64,000 nt of DNA from Prolixibacteraceae bacterium (GTDB lineage: Bacteria; Bacteroidota; Bacteroidia; Bacteroidales; Prolixibacteraceae), in assembly GCA_019163175.1 (NCBI GenBank), contig JAFLKN010000016.1:1-64000 (forward strand). The letters run 5' to 3'. Under the pieces are notes generated by a model that ran no database searches, had not been told where the DNA came from, and saw only the letters and a list, made by a program, of their open reading frames with translations. A program made the translations under genes and the position numbers. Numbering within the stretch: position 1 is the stretch's first letter; each line of letters opens with the position of its first letter. Of the stretch, positions 16,428 through 24,648 are shown one piece after another.

Positions 16428-17333
16428 ATGCTTAAACTGATTTCGGTCGTTCTTCTGGTTTGCCTGTCGCTTGTAGGAAAAACCCAAATTAATATGGTTG
16501 TTAAAGACGGTGGCTTCCTTTTTATGGAAGGGAATGACAGCATCTGCTTTTATCAGAAAAGCCCGAAGGACAGGGGAGGAGAGTATAGTCGGTGCAATTA
16601 CATTCATCCGCTTTATGGCCTCGATGGAATTCGATTAACCGAAGATTTCCCTGCCGATCACCTGCATCATCGGGGCGTATTTTGGGCCTGGCACCAGATT
16701 TTGATCGATGGAAATTCGGTTTCTGATGGATGGGAATTAAAGAATTTTCAACAAAAGGTGACCAATTTTGAATTTAAACTTCAAAAGGGCTGCGGACAGA
16801 TTAGCACTTCGGTAGATTGGAAGTCGCCTTTGTGGGAAAATGGTTCGGAACCCTACCTGAAAGAAGAAACTCAAATAACGATATTTCCGAAAAATGGAAA
16901 TTACCGTCGTTTAGATTTCGAAATCAGACTGAAACCCTTGGCTGACCATTTCAGCATGGGTGGATCAAACGATGAAAAAGGATACAGTGGTTTTTCTGTT
17001 CGGTTGAAATTGCCTGAAGATGTTCGTTTTACCAGTCGTGCCGGTTTGATTGAGCCCGTGAATAAAGCAGTGGAAGCCGGGAACGCGATGAAAATTAGCG
17101 GTTCATTCCTGAATCAGGGAAATAAAGGCGGGGTTGTAATGTGGAGTGATCCGCGAAATCCGGCTCCAGCAACCAGTTGGATTTTACGCAAAAAAGCTAG
17201 TATGCAAAATGCTGCTTTTCCCGGACGATTGCCTGTTGCAATTTCGTTTGACCAGCCTTTGGTGCTGAGATATTCTCTGCTTGTTTTTCAGGGAGATTTG
17301 ACTGAAAAGCAGATTGAAAAGGCCGTGAAATAA
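16428..17333 (+). CDS. Exported DUF6807 (PmoA-like annotation) family protein
   Basis: 301 residues with a Sec signal (MLKLISVVLLVCLSLVGKTQ). Its pattern is the 'PmoA family / DUF6807' type: RCNYIHPLYGLDGIRLTEDFPADHLHHRGVFWAWHQI, with the clustered HLHHRG, then GFSVRLKLPEDVRF and GVVMWSDPRNPAPATSWILR. Despite the database label, the family has no link to methane oxidation. It is common among Bacteroidota glycan-degradation loci and its fold is galactose-mutarotase-like. A role in periplasmic glycan processing is an inference. Confidence 0.7.
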   Translation: MLKLISVVLLVCLSLVGKTQINMVVKDGGFLFMEGNDSICFYQKSPKDRGGEYSRCNYIHPLYGLDGIRLTEDFPADHLHHRGVFWAWHQILIDGNSVSDGWELKNFQQKVTNFEFKLQKGCGQISTSVDWKSPLWENGSEPYLKEETQITIFPKNGNYRRLDFEIRLKPLADHFSMGGSNDEKGYSGFSVRLKLPEDVRFTSRAGLIEPVNKAVEAGNAMKISGSFLNQGNKGGVVMWSDPRNPAPATSWILRKKASMQNAAFPGRLPVAISFDQPLVLRYSLLVFQGDLTEKQIEKAVK

Positions 17334-17362
17334 CAATCATTCATAAATAATAAATTCAAAAA

Positions 17363-17701
17363 ATGGCAGTCAGAAAATTTAACGAAAATACGCCTGAAGT
17401 CGTTCGCCAAGGCTTGGAACGACGCATTATTTATACTCCCAACTTAATGACCGTCATTGTTGATTTTTCTGATGGTCCATGGGCTGAAGCTGAACCTTTT
17501 CATTCGCACACTCACGAGCAAACAAGCTATGTTGCTTCTGGCGAGATTATTTTTTACTGCGAAGGTGAGCAAGAGCAGCATCTTAAAGCTGGCGACATGT
17601 TCTCTGCAGCTTCAAATCAGAAGCATACCATTCGGCTTCTTTCACCCGAAGCGCGCCTGATCGATAGTTTTAATCCCATCAGGAACGAATTCATAAAATA
17701 G
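17363..17701 (+). CDS. Small cupin-domain protein
   Basis: 112 residues forming one cupin barrel. Motif 1 is EPFHSHTHEQTSYVASGEIIFYCEG (metal-ligand His residues HSHTHE). Motif 2 is LKAGDMFSAASNQKHTIRLLSP (AGDMF ... H). Such proteins bind a metal and act as dioxygenase-like, isomerase-like or sensor domains. The substrate is unknown. It begins 29 bases after the DUF6807 gene and may be co-transcribed with it. Confidence 0.85.
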   Translation: MAVRKFNENTPEVVRQGLERRIIYTPNLMTVIVDFSDGPWAEAEPFHSHTHEQTSYVASGEIIFYCEGEQEQHLKAGDMFSAASNQKHTIRLLSPEARLIDSFNPIRNEFIK

Positions 17702-17852
17702 CATTTATTTATACAATCAAGGTTTGTTGTGGCGGGCAACAGATCGTTTTATTCTCAGGGTATCAAAAATATCTATGATGTTTTTTTATTATCTATTCCG
17801 ATGGTTTGAACTTATCGACTATGCTGTTGTTTCAATTCGAAAATCATCCGGA

Positions 17853-18068
17853 ATGGCTAAAAATAAAATTGCATGGATTAAAGTTGGATTTGCGCTTCTT
17901 GGTGCTCTGGGAGGTTTCCTGTATTGGAAATTTGTTGGATGTACGAGCGGTACCTGCCCGATTAAGTCGGTTTGGTACTATTCAACTTTGTGGGGCATGG
18001 CTATGGGCTATTTGGTTGGTGATTTGCTTTTAAGCTTTATCTTGAAAAAGGAGACTAAAAATGATTAG
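17853..18068 (+). CDS. DUF6132 small membrane protein
   Basis: About 71 residues when started at the ATG giving MAKNKIAWIKVG. The longer upstream reading adds a sequence unlike the family. Two hydrophobic helices flank the motif WKFVGCTSGTCPIKS with its Cys pair, then WYYSTLWGMAMGYLVGDLLLSF. This is the DUF6132 pattern (CxSGTCPI). It overlaps the following thioredoxin gene by 8 bases. That coupling and the cysteines suggest a role in thiol or sulfur handling at the inner membrane, which is an inference from context. Confidence 0.7.
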   Translation: MAKNKIAWIKVGFALLGALGGFLYWKFVGCTSGTCPIKSVWYYSTLWGMAMGYLVGDLLLSFILKKETKND

Positions 18069-18360
18069 ACGATTTAATCGTATCGTAAATTCTACACGAC
18101 CTGTATTGGTCGATTTTTACGCAGATTGGTGTGTTCCATGTCGTTTGATGCCGCCGGTTTTAAAAGAAATTAAAACCCAATATAAAGAGCACGTCCGTAT
18201 CTTAAAGGTAAATGTTGATCATTTCCCGGATATTGCTTCATCGTGTAAAGTCAATAATATCCCGGCAGTTGTTGTGTTTCAGTCAGGAAAAATCCAATGG
18301 AGTGGGACGGGTGTTCAGGCTGTTGACGACATTTCGATTGCTCTGCGGGAAATCCTTTAA
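18061..18360 (+). CDS. Thioredoxin-family protein
   Basis: 99 residues with one thioredoxin fold and no signal peptide. The active site is WCVPC (Cys24, Cys27), followed by VNVDHFPDIASSCKVNNIPAVVVF with the cis-proline. It is a cytoplasmic disulfide reductase. The start overlaps the DUF6132 gene by 8 bases, and a PrxQ gene follows 49 bases later, so it probably supplies electrons to that peroxiredoxin. Confidence 0.88.
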   Translation: MIRRFNRIVNSTRPVLVDFYADWCVPCRLMPPVLKEIKTQYKEHVRILKVNVDHFPDIASSCKVNNIPAVVVFQSGKIQWSGTGVQAVDDISIALREIL

Positions 18361-18409
18361 TATTCTTTTCAAAAATAAGTTCCAGTCAATTTTACCAGAC
18401 CTAACAAAA

Positions 18410-18871
18410 ATGACGAAGAAAAAATTAGTCGTTGGAGATAAGCTTCCCCATTTTATTCTGAATGACGAAAAGCACCAACCTATTGATATTTCTGTTCTAA
18501 CCGGAAAGTATCTGATAATCTATTTTTATCCTAAAGATGACACACCGGGCTGTGTGAGAGAAGCCTGCAGTTTTCGCGATGCATTTCAGGATTTGGTTGA
18601 TGCCGGTGCTGTAGTTTATGGCGTAAGCAGCGATAAACCTGATACTCATGCCCAGTTTAAAGCGAAATATCGGTTGCCCTTTTCACTTTTGTCTGATACT
18701 GCCGGCGAGTTACGCAATTTGCTTGGAGTTCCTTCCGATCTTTTTGGTTTGATACCAGGACGGGTTACCTATATTTTTAATCCTGAAGGTAAGTTAATCG
18801 AAGTTTTTAAATCGCAATTGTCTCCCAATCAACATGCCAAAGAAGCCTTGAAGGTAATTTTGAAGGGATAG
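18410..18871 (+). CDS. bcp: Thiol peroxidase PrxQ/BCP
   Basis: 153 residues from the ATG that gives the conserved VGDKLPHFILND start. The peroxiredoxin motif FYPKDDTPGCVREACSFRD carries peroxidatic Cys48 and resolving Cys53, the four-residue spacing of atypical 2-Cys PrxQ enzymes. It reduces H2O2 and organic hydroperoxides in the cytoplasm using thioredoxin. The thioredoxin gene lies directly upstream, and a strong terminator directly downstream closes the DUF6132-thioredoxin-PrxQ unit. Confidence 0.92.
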   Translation: MTKKKLVVGDKLPHFILNDEKHQPIDISVLTGKYLIIYFYPKDDTPGCVREACSFRDAFQDLVDAGAVVYGVSSDKPDTHAQFKAKYRLPFSLLSDTAGELRNLLGVPSDLFGLIPGRVTYIFNPEGKLIEVFKSQLSPNQHAKEALKVILKG

Positions 18872-18906
18872 ACGATTGTTGGAATTAAATAAATTTTGTG
18901 CTTTGC

Positions 18907-18944
18907 AAAAAGAGCGACTACCTGAAAAGATAGTCGCTCTTTTT
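18907..18944. terminator. Bidirectional terminator with 14-bp stem
   Basis: Arms AAAAAGAGCGACTA / TAGTCGCTCTTTTT with a 10-base loop, between the convergent bcp and GH130 genes. Confidence 0.85.
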
Positions 18945-18962
18945 ATTCAAAATCCGATATAA

Positions 18963-19931
18963 TCAGATTGAGTTTTTACGGATAAAATCGATAATTTCCT
19001 GTTGGTAGCCAAAGGCCATTCCCACTACTGTATCGGCAGCTCCGTAATACACAGCAATTTTTTCTCCATCGCTTAATGCTGCACAAGGGAAAACCACGTT
19101 TGGTACATCACCTGCCAGTTCGTATGGAGCAGCTGGAGCCAGCAAATAGGGTTGAGTGCGGAAAAGTACTTTTTCAGGTTGTTCCAGATCGAGCAGAGCA
19201 GCGCCCATCGAATAACGGAACCCATTGCATGTATTTATAACTCCGTGATAGAACATCAGCCAGCCGGCATCGGTACGGATTGGCACCGAACCTGCGCCAA
19301 TCTTGGTACACTGCCAGGCACTCAACTCGAATGGAGTCACTTTCATCACGCAGCGGTGCTCTCCCCAGTATTTCATGTCCGGACTATAGCTGATGTAAAT
19401 GTCGCCAAAAGGTGTATGTCCATTGTCACTCGGACGGCTAAGCATGGCATACTTTCCATTAATTTTTTCAGGAAAAAGTACGCCGTTGCGATTGAATGGC
19501 AAAAAAGCATTCTCGCACTGGTGAAAGGTTATGAAGTCGAAGGTGTAAGCGATTCCTATGGTTGGTCCATGGTATCCATTGCACCAGGTTACCCAGTAAC
19601 GGTCTTCGATAAATGTAACCCGGGGATCATATTTGTAGGCAGAGTCAATCATTTCGGTATTTCCGGGAACCATAACAATGGGTTCATGATTAATAACCCA
19701 GTTCATTCCGTCTTTGCTGAATCCTGCAAAAATATTCATCTGTACAGCCTTATTGTCGCAGCGGAATACACCGGCAAAGCCATCGCCAAAAGGCACAACT
19801 GCGCTGTTAAAAATACTGTTTGATGTAGGAATATGGTAGCGTCCGATTACAGGGTTTTGAGAATATCTCCACATCACATCTGTCGTTCCCTGCGCCCGGT
19901 CTTCCCATGGCATGTTAATTTTACTTGTCAT
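18963..19931 (-). CDS. GH130 beta-mannoside phosphorylase
   Basis: 322 residues, a cytoplasmic five-bladed propeller without signal. The start [47 protein letters not shown] and the blocks [34 protein letters not shown]-like [23 protein letters not shown] and [20 protein letters not shown] are GH130_2 features. These enzymes phosphorolyse beta-1,4-mannosyl-glucose or beta-1,4-mannosyl-GlcNAc, saving ATP. It lies 18 bases downstream of an AmpG-like transporter gene, so the pair imports and splits a mannosyl disaccharide. Which disaccharide cannot be decided here. Confidence 0.88.
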   Translation of the reverse strand: MTSKINMPWEDRAQGTTDVMWRYSQNPVIGRYHIPTSNSIFNSAVVPFGDGFAGVFRCDNKAVQMNIFAGFSKDGMNWVINHEPIVMVPGNTEMIDSAYKYDPRVTFIEDRYWVTWCNGYHGPTIGIAYTFDFITFHQCENAFLPFNRNGVLFPEKINGKYAMLSRPSDNGHTPFGDIYISYSPDMKYWGEHRCVMKVTPFELSAWQCTKIGAGSVPIRTDAGWLMFYHGVINTCNGFRYSMGAALLDLEQPEKVLFRTQPYLLAPAAPYELAGDVPNVVFPCAALSDGEKIAVYYGAADTVVGMAFGYQQEIIDFIRKNSI

Positions 19932-19949
19932 AGCTATATGATTTTGAAT

Positions 19950-21239
19950 TTAAACTTGTTCTGTTTCTTTTAGTTCATGATGATCCGGATGTCCGAACGG
20001 CACAAACCAAGTGGCCAAAAATGATGGGATAGTGGCCAGTAAAACCCAGATAAAAAAGATTTTGTACCCCAGAAAATCACTAAGCAAACCGCTAATCATT
20101 GAAGGAATCATGAATCCGAGATTCATAATACCTGTTGCAAAAGCGTAATGTGCCATTTTGTATTTTCCAGGAGCAACCTGCTGCATCATAAACAACATCA
20201 ATCCAACAAACCCAAATCCGTAGCCGAAATATTCAATAACCACAGCCGAACCAATTATATACAAGTTTGATGGTTGAGTTAGAGCCAACACGGCATACAC
20301 AGCAAATGGTAAGTTAAAACTGGCGCACAAAATTAGGAGCGATCTTTTTAGTCCTCGTTTGGCAATAAAATAACCTGCCAGAATAGATCCAAAGACGAAA
20401 GCTGCAGCTCCAAAAATTCCATAGATTAGTCCGATTTGTGATGTTGAAAGTCCCAATCCTCCCTGATCGGTTGCCGCTTTGAAGAACAATGGGGCAATTT
20501 TAATTGCAAAACCTTCAGCAAATCGATACAAGATGATGAAAGCGATGTACCAGTAGATATGTTTTTTCTGGAAGAATGTTTTAAGCACATCCCATAAAGT
20601 GTCGAGTCCCTGTGCCGGAGCGCCAACTTCAGCTTCCGGATTAGTTCCTTTGGGCAACATGCGTAAATGGTACAAACCCAGTGCAGCCATGATTCCGCCA
20701 AAAATAAGCATCACAGTTACCCAGGCATTTATCACCCCAATACTTTCTTCCAGTTGCCCTGCCAGATATACGAAAGCACCAGCCGTCAGAATTTTGGCTA
20801 CATTGTACGAAGCGCCCTGCCAACCAATATATTCAGCCTGAAGTTTTGGACTCAGTACGTTGAGGTAAACACCGTCGGTGGCAATGTCGTTGGTGGCCCC
20901 GCTAAAAGCAACAATGGCAAGCAGAGCAATGGTATAACTGAAAAAATGATTCATGGGTAAGGCAAGTGCCACCAATGCAAAAGTAATTCCGGTGATAAAC
21001 TGCGAAGCCACCACAAAATGTTTCTTCGATTTGTACATTTCGAGAAGCGGACTCCAAAGCGGTTTTATTGTCCATGGAATCATGATTAGCGAAGTCCAGA
21101 ATGCAATTTGCGTATCCGAAATCCCCAAATTTTTGTACATCAGCGCCGAAGCCTGAGCAATGGCTACAAATGGCAGGCCCATGGCAAAGTAAGCTGTAGG
21201 TACCCAAGTGGCAGGATGATTGGTCTTTGTTGTCGACAT
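19950..21239 (-). CDS. AmpG-like MFS sugar transporter
   Basis: 429 residues with about 12 hydrophobic segments. The N-terminal AYFAMGLPFVAIAQASALMYKNLGISDTQIAFWTSLIMIPWTIKPLWSPLLEMY matches the AmpG/PAT family of MFS importers, and GATNDIATDGVYLNVLSP is another family block. In Bacteroidota such genes sit next to GH130 and import mannosyl-glucose or mannosyl-GlcNAc. The stop lies 18 bases before the GH130 start. It is divergent from the GH18 gene, with 268 bases between them. Confidence 0.85.
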   Translation of the reverse strand: MSTTKTNHPATWVPTAYFAMGLPFVAIAQASALMYKNLGISDTQIAFWTSLIMIPWTIKPLWSPLLEMYKSKKHFVVASQFITGITFALVALALPMNHFFSYTIALLAIVAFSGATNDIATDGVYLNVLSPKLQAEYIGWQGASYNVAKILTAGAFVYLAGQLEESIGVINAWVTVMLIFGGIMAALGLYHLRMLPKGTNPEAEVGAPAQGLDTLWDVLKTFFQKKHIYWYIAFIILYRFAEGFAIKIAPLFFKAATDQGGLGLSTSQIGLIYGIFGAAAFVFGSILAGYFIAKRGLKRSLLILCASFNLPFAVYAVLALTQPSNLYIIGSAVVIEYFGYGFGFVGLMLFMMQQVAPGKYKMAHYAFATGIMNLGFMIPSMISGLLSDFLGYKIFFIWVLLATIPSFLATWFVPFGHPDHHELKETEQV

Positions 21240-21431
21240 GTTGTATTTTGTTGTCTAGTTGACAATCTTATCAGGATAATTCCTGAGGTTTAAAGTCTGA
21301 AGCACTTTTCGAAACGCTCCGGTAAGCCCTCGAAATCCGACTTTCCGTTCCGAATAAACGAAATTTGTACTCTGCTTTGAAAACAAAAGCAAATAAACGG
21401 ATTTTTTATATTTTTACAATGAGATATGGAC

Positions 21432-21461
21432 TTTGATAAATTTTTTAAAAAGATATTTTTG
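21432..21461 (+). promoter_or_regulatory. Canonical Bacteroidota promoter for the GH18 gene
   Basis: TTTG at 21432-21435, an 18-base spacer, then TATTTTTG at 21454-21461. It lies 47 bases before the GH18 ATG and is one of the cleanest promoters in the window. Confidence 0.7.
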
Positions 21462-21507
21462 CAGTCTCATTTCTTTCAGCACTTAAAAACATAAAATTCC
21501 ACATGCA

Positions 21508-22688
21508 ATGAACCGAAAAAAACTCCTTTTATCAGGCATATATGTATTGTCGAGCCTAATTTTCTTTAACTGTTCTTCCGGAGGCAGAAAAAAAGAAAAA
21601 CCAAAAGATTTGAAACAGCCGAAGCCAAACGTTGTGGCCTATGTGGCAGGATACCGTAGTTTCGATTTTACGACAATTGATGTGAGCAATCTTACCCATA
21701 TTAATTTCGCTTTTGTCAATATCAACAAGGGTGAAGTGGTTTTTGATACGACTAAGATTGATGGGAAAGCGCTAACTCCAAAGGATATTGAAGCATTGAA
21801 CAGTCTTAAAAAAACGAATCCCGAATTAAAAGTATTGGCATCGGTTGGCGGATGGAGTTGGTCAAAAGGTTTTTCGGATGCTGCATTGAGTCCGGAATCG
21901 CGCAGTAAATTTGCTGCTTCGTGCGCTCGCTTTGTTGCCGACTATCAATTGGACGGAATCGATCTTGACTGGGAGTACCCCAATCAAACCGGCGCTGGCA
22001 ATACGTTTCGTCCTGAAGATGTTCACAATTTCACGCTTATACTGAAAGCCGTTCGCGAAGCGCTCGACCAACAGGTAGCCGGAAAGTCAGGAGTACATTA
22101 TTTGTTGACGATTGCTACAGGAGCTGATCAGGATTACGTCAAAAATACAGAACTGGGCGAATTGCAGCAGTACGTTGATTTCATCAACATCATGACCACG
22201 ACTTTTACAACGGCTTACACAAAACTACTGGTCACCACAGTAATTTAAATCATTCAGCAACCCTCGAGCTTGATAAAAATTCGATTACCGATGCTGTTGA
22301 TTTACATTTGAATGCGGGAGTTCCGGCACATAAAATTAATCTCGGGATTCCTTTCTATGGAAGGATTTGGGAAGGAGTAAAATCTGCGGAAAGAAACGGT
22401 TTGTTTCAGGAAGCTGAAACGGTGGGCTCAGGAATTGACTTTGTAACTTTTGCAGAAAAGATTAATAAAGATGGTTTTACGCGTTACTGGGACGATTCAG
22501 CCAAAGCTCCTTACCTCTGGAATCCGGAAAAGAAAACTTTTATTTCGTACGAAGATGAAGAATCTATTCGTTTAAAAATGGAATTTCTGAAGCAAAAAGG
22601 ACTTGGTGGGGTAATGTTTTGGGAATACAGTGCCGATTACCAAAAAAGGCTTCAGAAGGCGATTGCTGAAAACCTCACTACAAAATAA
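21508..22688 (+). pseudogene. GH18 chitinase/ENGase-family lipoprotein, interrupted by a one-base frameshift
   Basis: The N-terminal part (21508-22248) begins with a lipobox signal (IFFNC, Cys at about 22). It carries the GH18 catalytic motif DGIDLDWEYP and the block QQYVDFINIMT. It then runs out of frame at an AAAA tract (22221-22224). Reading on in the -1 frame gives KTTGHHSNLNHSATLELDKNS, then KINLGIPFYGRIWEG and GGVMFWEYSADYQKRL to the stop at 22688, a complete GH18 C-terminus. One extra A restores the gene. It would be an outer-membrane or periplasmic glycosidase acting on chitin or N-glycan-like GlcNAc polymers. Mutation and sequencing error cannot be told apart here. Confidence 0.8.
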
Positions 22689-22715
22689 TATACAGGATAA
22701 ATTATTATTGATTCA

Positions 22716-22758
22716 ATGGCCTGTATCTGGAGTTTGTTTGTCTCCCGATACAGGCCAT
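22716..22758. terminator. Terminator between GH18 and acyl-CoA synthetase genes
   Basis: Arms ATGGCCTGTATC / GATACAGGCCAT (12 bp), followed by TTTCTATTCTTTT. It serves two converging genes. Confidence 0.75.
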
Positions 22759-22778
22759 TTCTATTCTTTTCAACTCAG

Positions 22779-24422
22779 TTATTCCTGAGCAAATTTCGCG
22801 CGAAGCGCAACTTTGTTAATTTTTCCGACACTGGTTTTATCAATGACTTCGGCTCTCTGAACCTTCATTGTTATGGCTTCTCGCGGTAAAACCCCATTGT
22901 CAACACTGGCTTTCACCGTTTGAATGATTTCCCGGTCTTCGAAAATAGCATCTGGTTTTGGAACCACAATGGCCAATGGAACTTCGCCCCAATTGATATC
23001 TGGAAATCCGATTACTGCAACTTCAGAAACACCTTCATGTTTGGCGATTACATCTTCGATTTCCAGCGAACTGAGCCATTCACCGCCCACTTTAATCACA
23101 TCTTTGGTTCGGTCGGTTATACGGATACTACCTGATTCATTCACACACGCCACATCATTGGTGTGCATCCAGCCGCCTTCCCAAAGCTTTTCTGAATGGA
23201 CATGATCTTTCAGGTAACCTTGAGTTAAATATGGAGAACGAACAATAATTTCACCCACAGTTTTATCGTCGCAGGGGACATCTTTCCCTTCAGGATTAAC
23301 AACCCGAATTTGTGCTAATCCAATCGGACGACCTGTACGACTGCGTAATTCCGTCTGTTCCTCGATCGAAAGATCCAGATCCTTTTCTGTTAATTGTGCA
23401 AGAGATAAAACAGGACAGGTTTCTGACATTCCATAACCCGCGAAAACATCAATTCCCCGTTTCAGCGCTTCCAGAGCAATACTTTTAGGAAGAGCTGCTC
23501 CACCAATTATACAAGTCCAATTGGAAAGATCGTATTGCGCGGTTCCAGGTTCTTTTAAAAGCATGTTTAAAATGGTCGGCACACAATGGCTGAAAGTTAC
23601 TTTGTGACTGACCAGAAGCTTTAAAAGCATGGCTGGGACATATTTTCCGGGATATACTTGTTTCGTTCCCAAGAAGGTTGCTATGTAAGGAATGCCCCAT
23701 GCATGAACATGAAACATCGGGGTAATTGGCATGTAAACCGATTCCTGATGAAACCGGCCCTGAACAGAGTTGGAAGCCAGCGCTGCTGTTGTTGATAGCG
23801 TATGCAGCACCAATTGTCGGTGTGAAAAGTATACTCCCTTTGGAAGTCCCGTAGTTCCGGTAGTATAAAATGTGGTTGCACGGGTATTTTCGTCAAATTC
23901 AGGAAAATCAAATTCAGGAGATGCGTCAGCCAGCATTTTTTCGTATTCGCCTTCAAACTGAAAATGATGTTTGAAAACTTCTCCGCCTTCATCGATTAAA
24001 ATAAATTTTCTTCCTTCCAGAATGCGGCCTTTAATTGCTTCCAGCTGAGGCAAAAAGTCAATGTGGCAAATTATTACATCATCTTCGGCATGATCGATGG
24101 TATAAACCATTTGTTCGGGCGACAAACGAACATTTATGGTGTGAAGCACAGCACCCATCATCGGAACGGCATAATAGGCCTCCAGATATCGGTGCGAATC
24201 CCAATCCATAACTGCTACAGTACTTCCCTGTGTAACTCCTATGGAAGTTAATGCATTTGCCAGTCTGTGAACCCTTTCTTTCCAGTCTTTATAGGTTAAA
24301 GTAAGTTGATCACGATAGACGATTTGCTGATTGGGCTTGTTGCTTAATGGTGCCAAAAACAGTTGTTTAATGAGTAGGGGGTACTCATAGGCTGATTTAG
24401 TTTTTTCGATCAAATTGCTCAT
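22779..24422 (-). CDS. Fatty-acyl-CoA synthetase (AMP-binding)
   Basis: 547 residues of the ANL superfamily. The P-loop-like ATP motif reads TTFYTTGTTGLPKGVYFSHR. Later come GYGMSETCPVLS, VVNPEGKDVPC...GEIIVRSPYLTQGYL, WMHTNDVACVNESGSIRITDRTKDVIKVGGEWLSSLEIE and the catalytic-lysine region TSVGKINKVALR. It activates fatty acids (medium to long chain, by resemblance to the FadD3/AlkK group) to acyl-CoA through acyl-AMP. No signal peptide. A lone minus-strand gene. Confidence 0.9.
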   Translation of the reverse strand: MSNLIEKTKSAYEYPLLIKQLFLAPLSNKPNQQIVYRDQLTLTYKDWKERVHRLANALTSIGVTQGSTVAVMDWDSHRYLEAYYAVPMMGAVLHTINVRLSPEQMVYTIDHAEDDVIICHIDFLPQLEAIKGRILEGRKFILIDEGGEVFKHHFQFEGEYEKMLADASPEFDFPEFDENTRATTFYTTGTTGLPKGVYFSHRQLVLHTLSTTAALASNSVQGRFHQESVYMPITPMFHVHAWGIPYIATFLGTKQVYPGKYVPAMLLKLLVSHKVTFSHCVPTILNMLLKEPGTAQYDLSNWTCIIGGAALPKSIALEALKRGIDVFAGYGMSETCPVLSLAQLTEKDLDLSIEEQTELRSRTGRPIGLAQIRVVNPEGKDVPCDDKTVGEIIVRSPYLTQGYLKDHVHSEKLWEGGWMHTNDVACVNESGSIRITDRTKDVIKVGGEWLSSLEIEDVIAKHEGVSEVAVIGFPDINWGEVPLAIVVPKPDAIFEDREIIQTVKASVDNGVLPREAITMKVQRAEVIDKTSVGKINKVALRAKFAQE

Positions 24423-24600
24423 GTATGCTATATTTTTTAAGGTTTGAATCTGCTTTTTTGTTCAAATAACCTGTTCCGTGTTGTTTTTATAAGGTTATGG
24501 GCACCAAAATTAATTTTTTCAGGAAGAATAAAAAGTGGCTGAAAAAAAATCTTAAAGCTGACTCTTTACTTTATTTTGTAAGTGGATCTTCCGGAAACAA

Positions 24601-24626
24601 CAAAAGACCCATTGCTGAGTCTTTTG
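24601..24626 (-). terminator. Hairpin after the cys gene group
   Basis: Arms CAAAAGAC / GTCTTTTG with a 10-base loop, 23 bases beyond the cysNC stop on the minus strand. The T content after it is modest. Confidence 0.5.
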
Positions 24627-24648
24627 TCTATAATCTGAAATCTTCTTT

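Noticed and set aside
22221-22260. Programmed -1 frameshift in the GH18 gene
   Set aside because: The A4 tract does not form an X-XXY-YYZ slippery heptamer in the zero frame, no downstream stem was seen, and GH18 enzymes have no reason for such recoding. Mutation or sequencing error is simpler.
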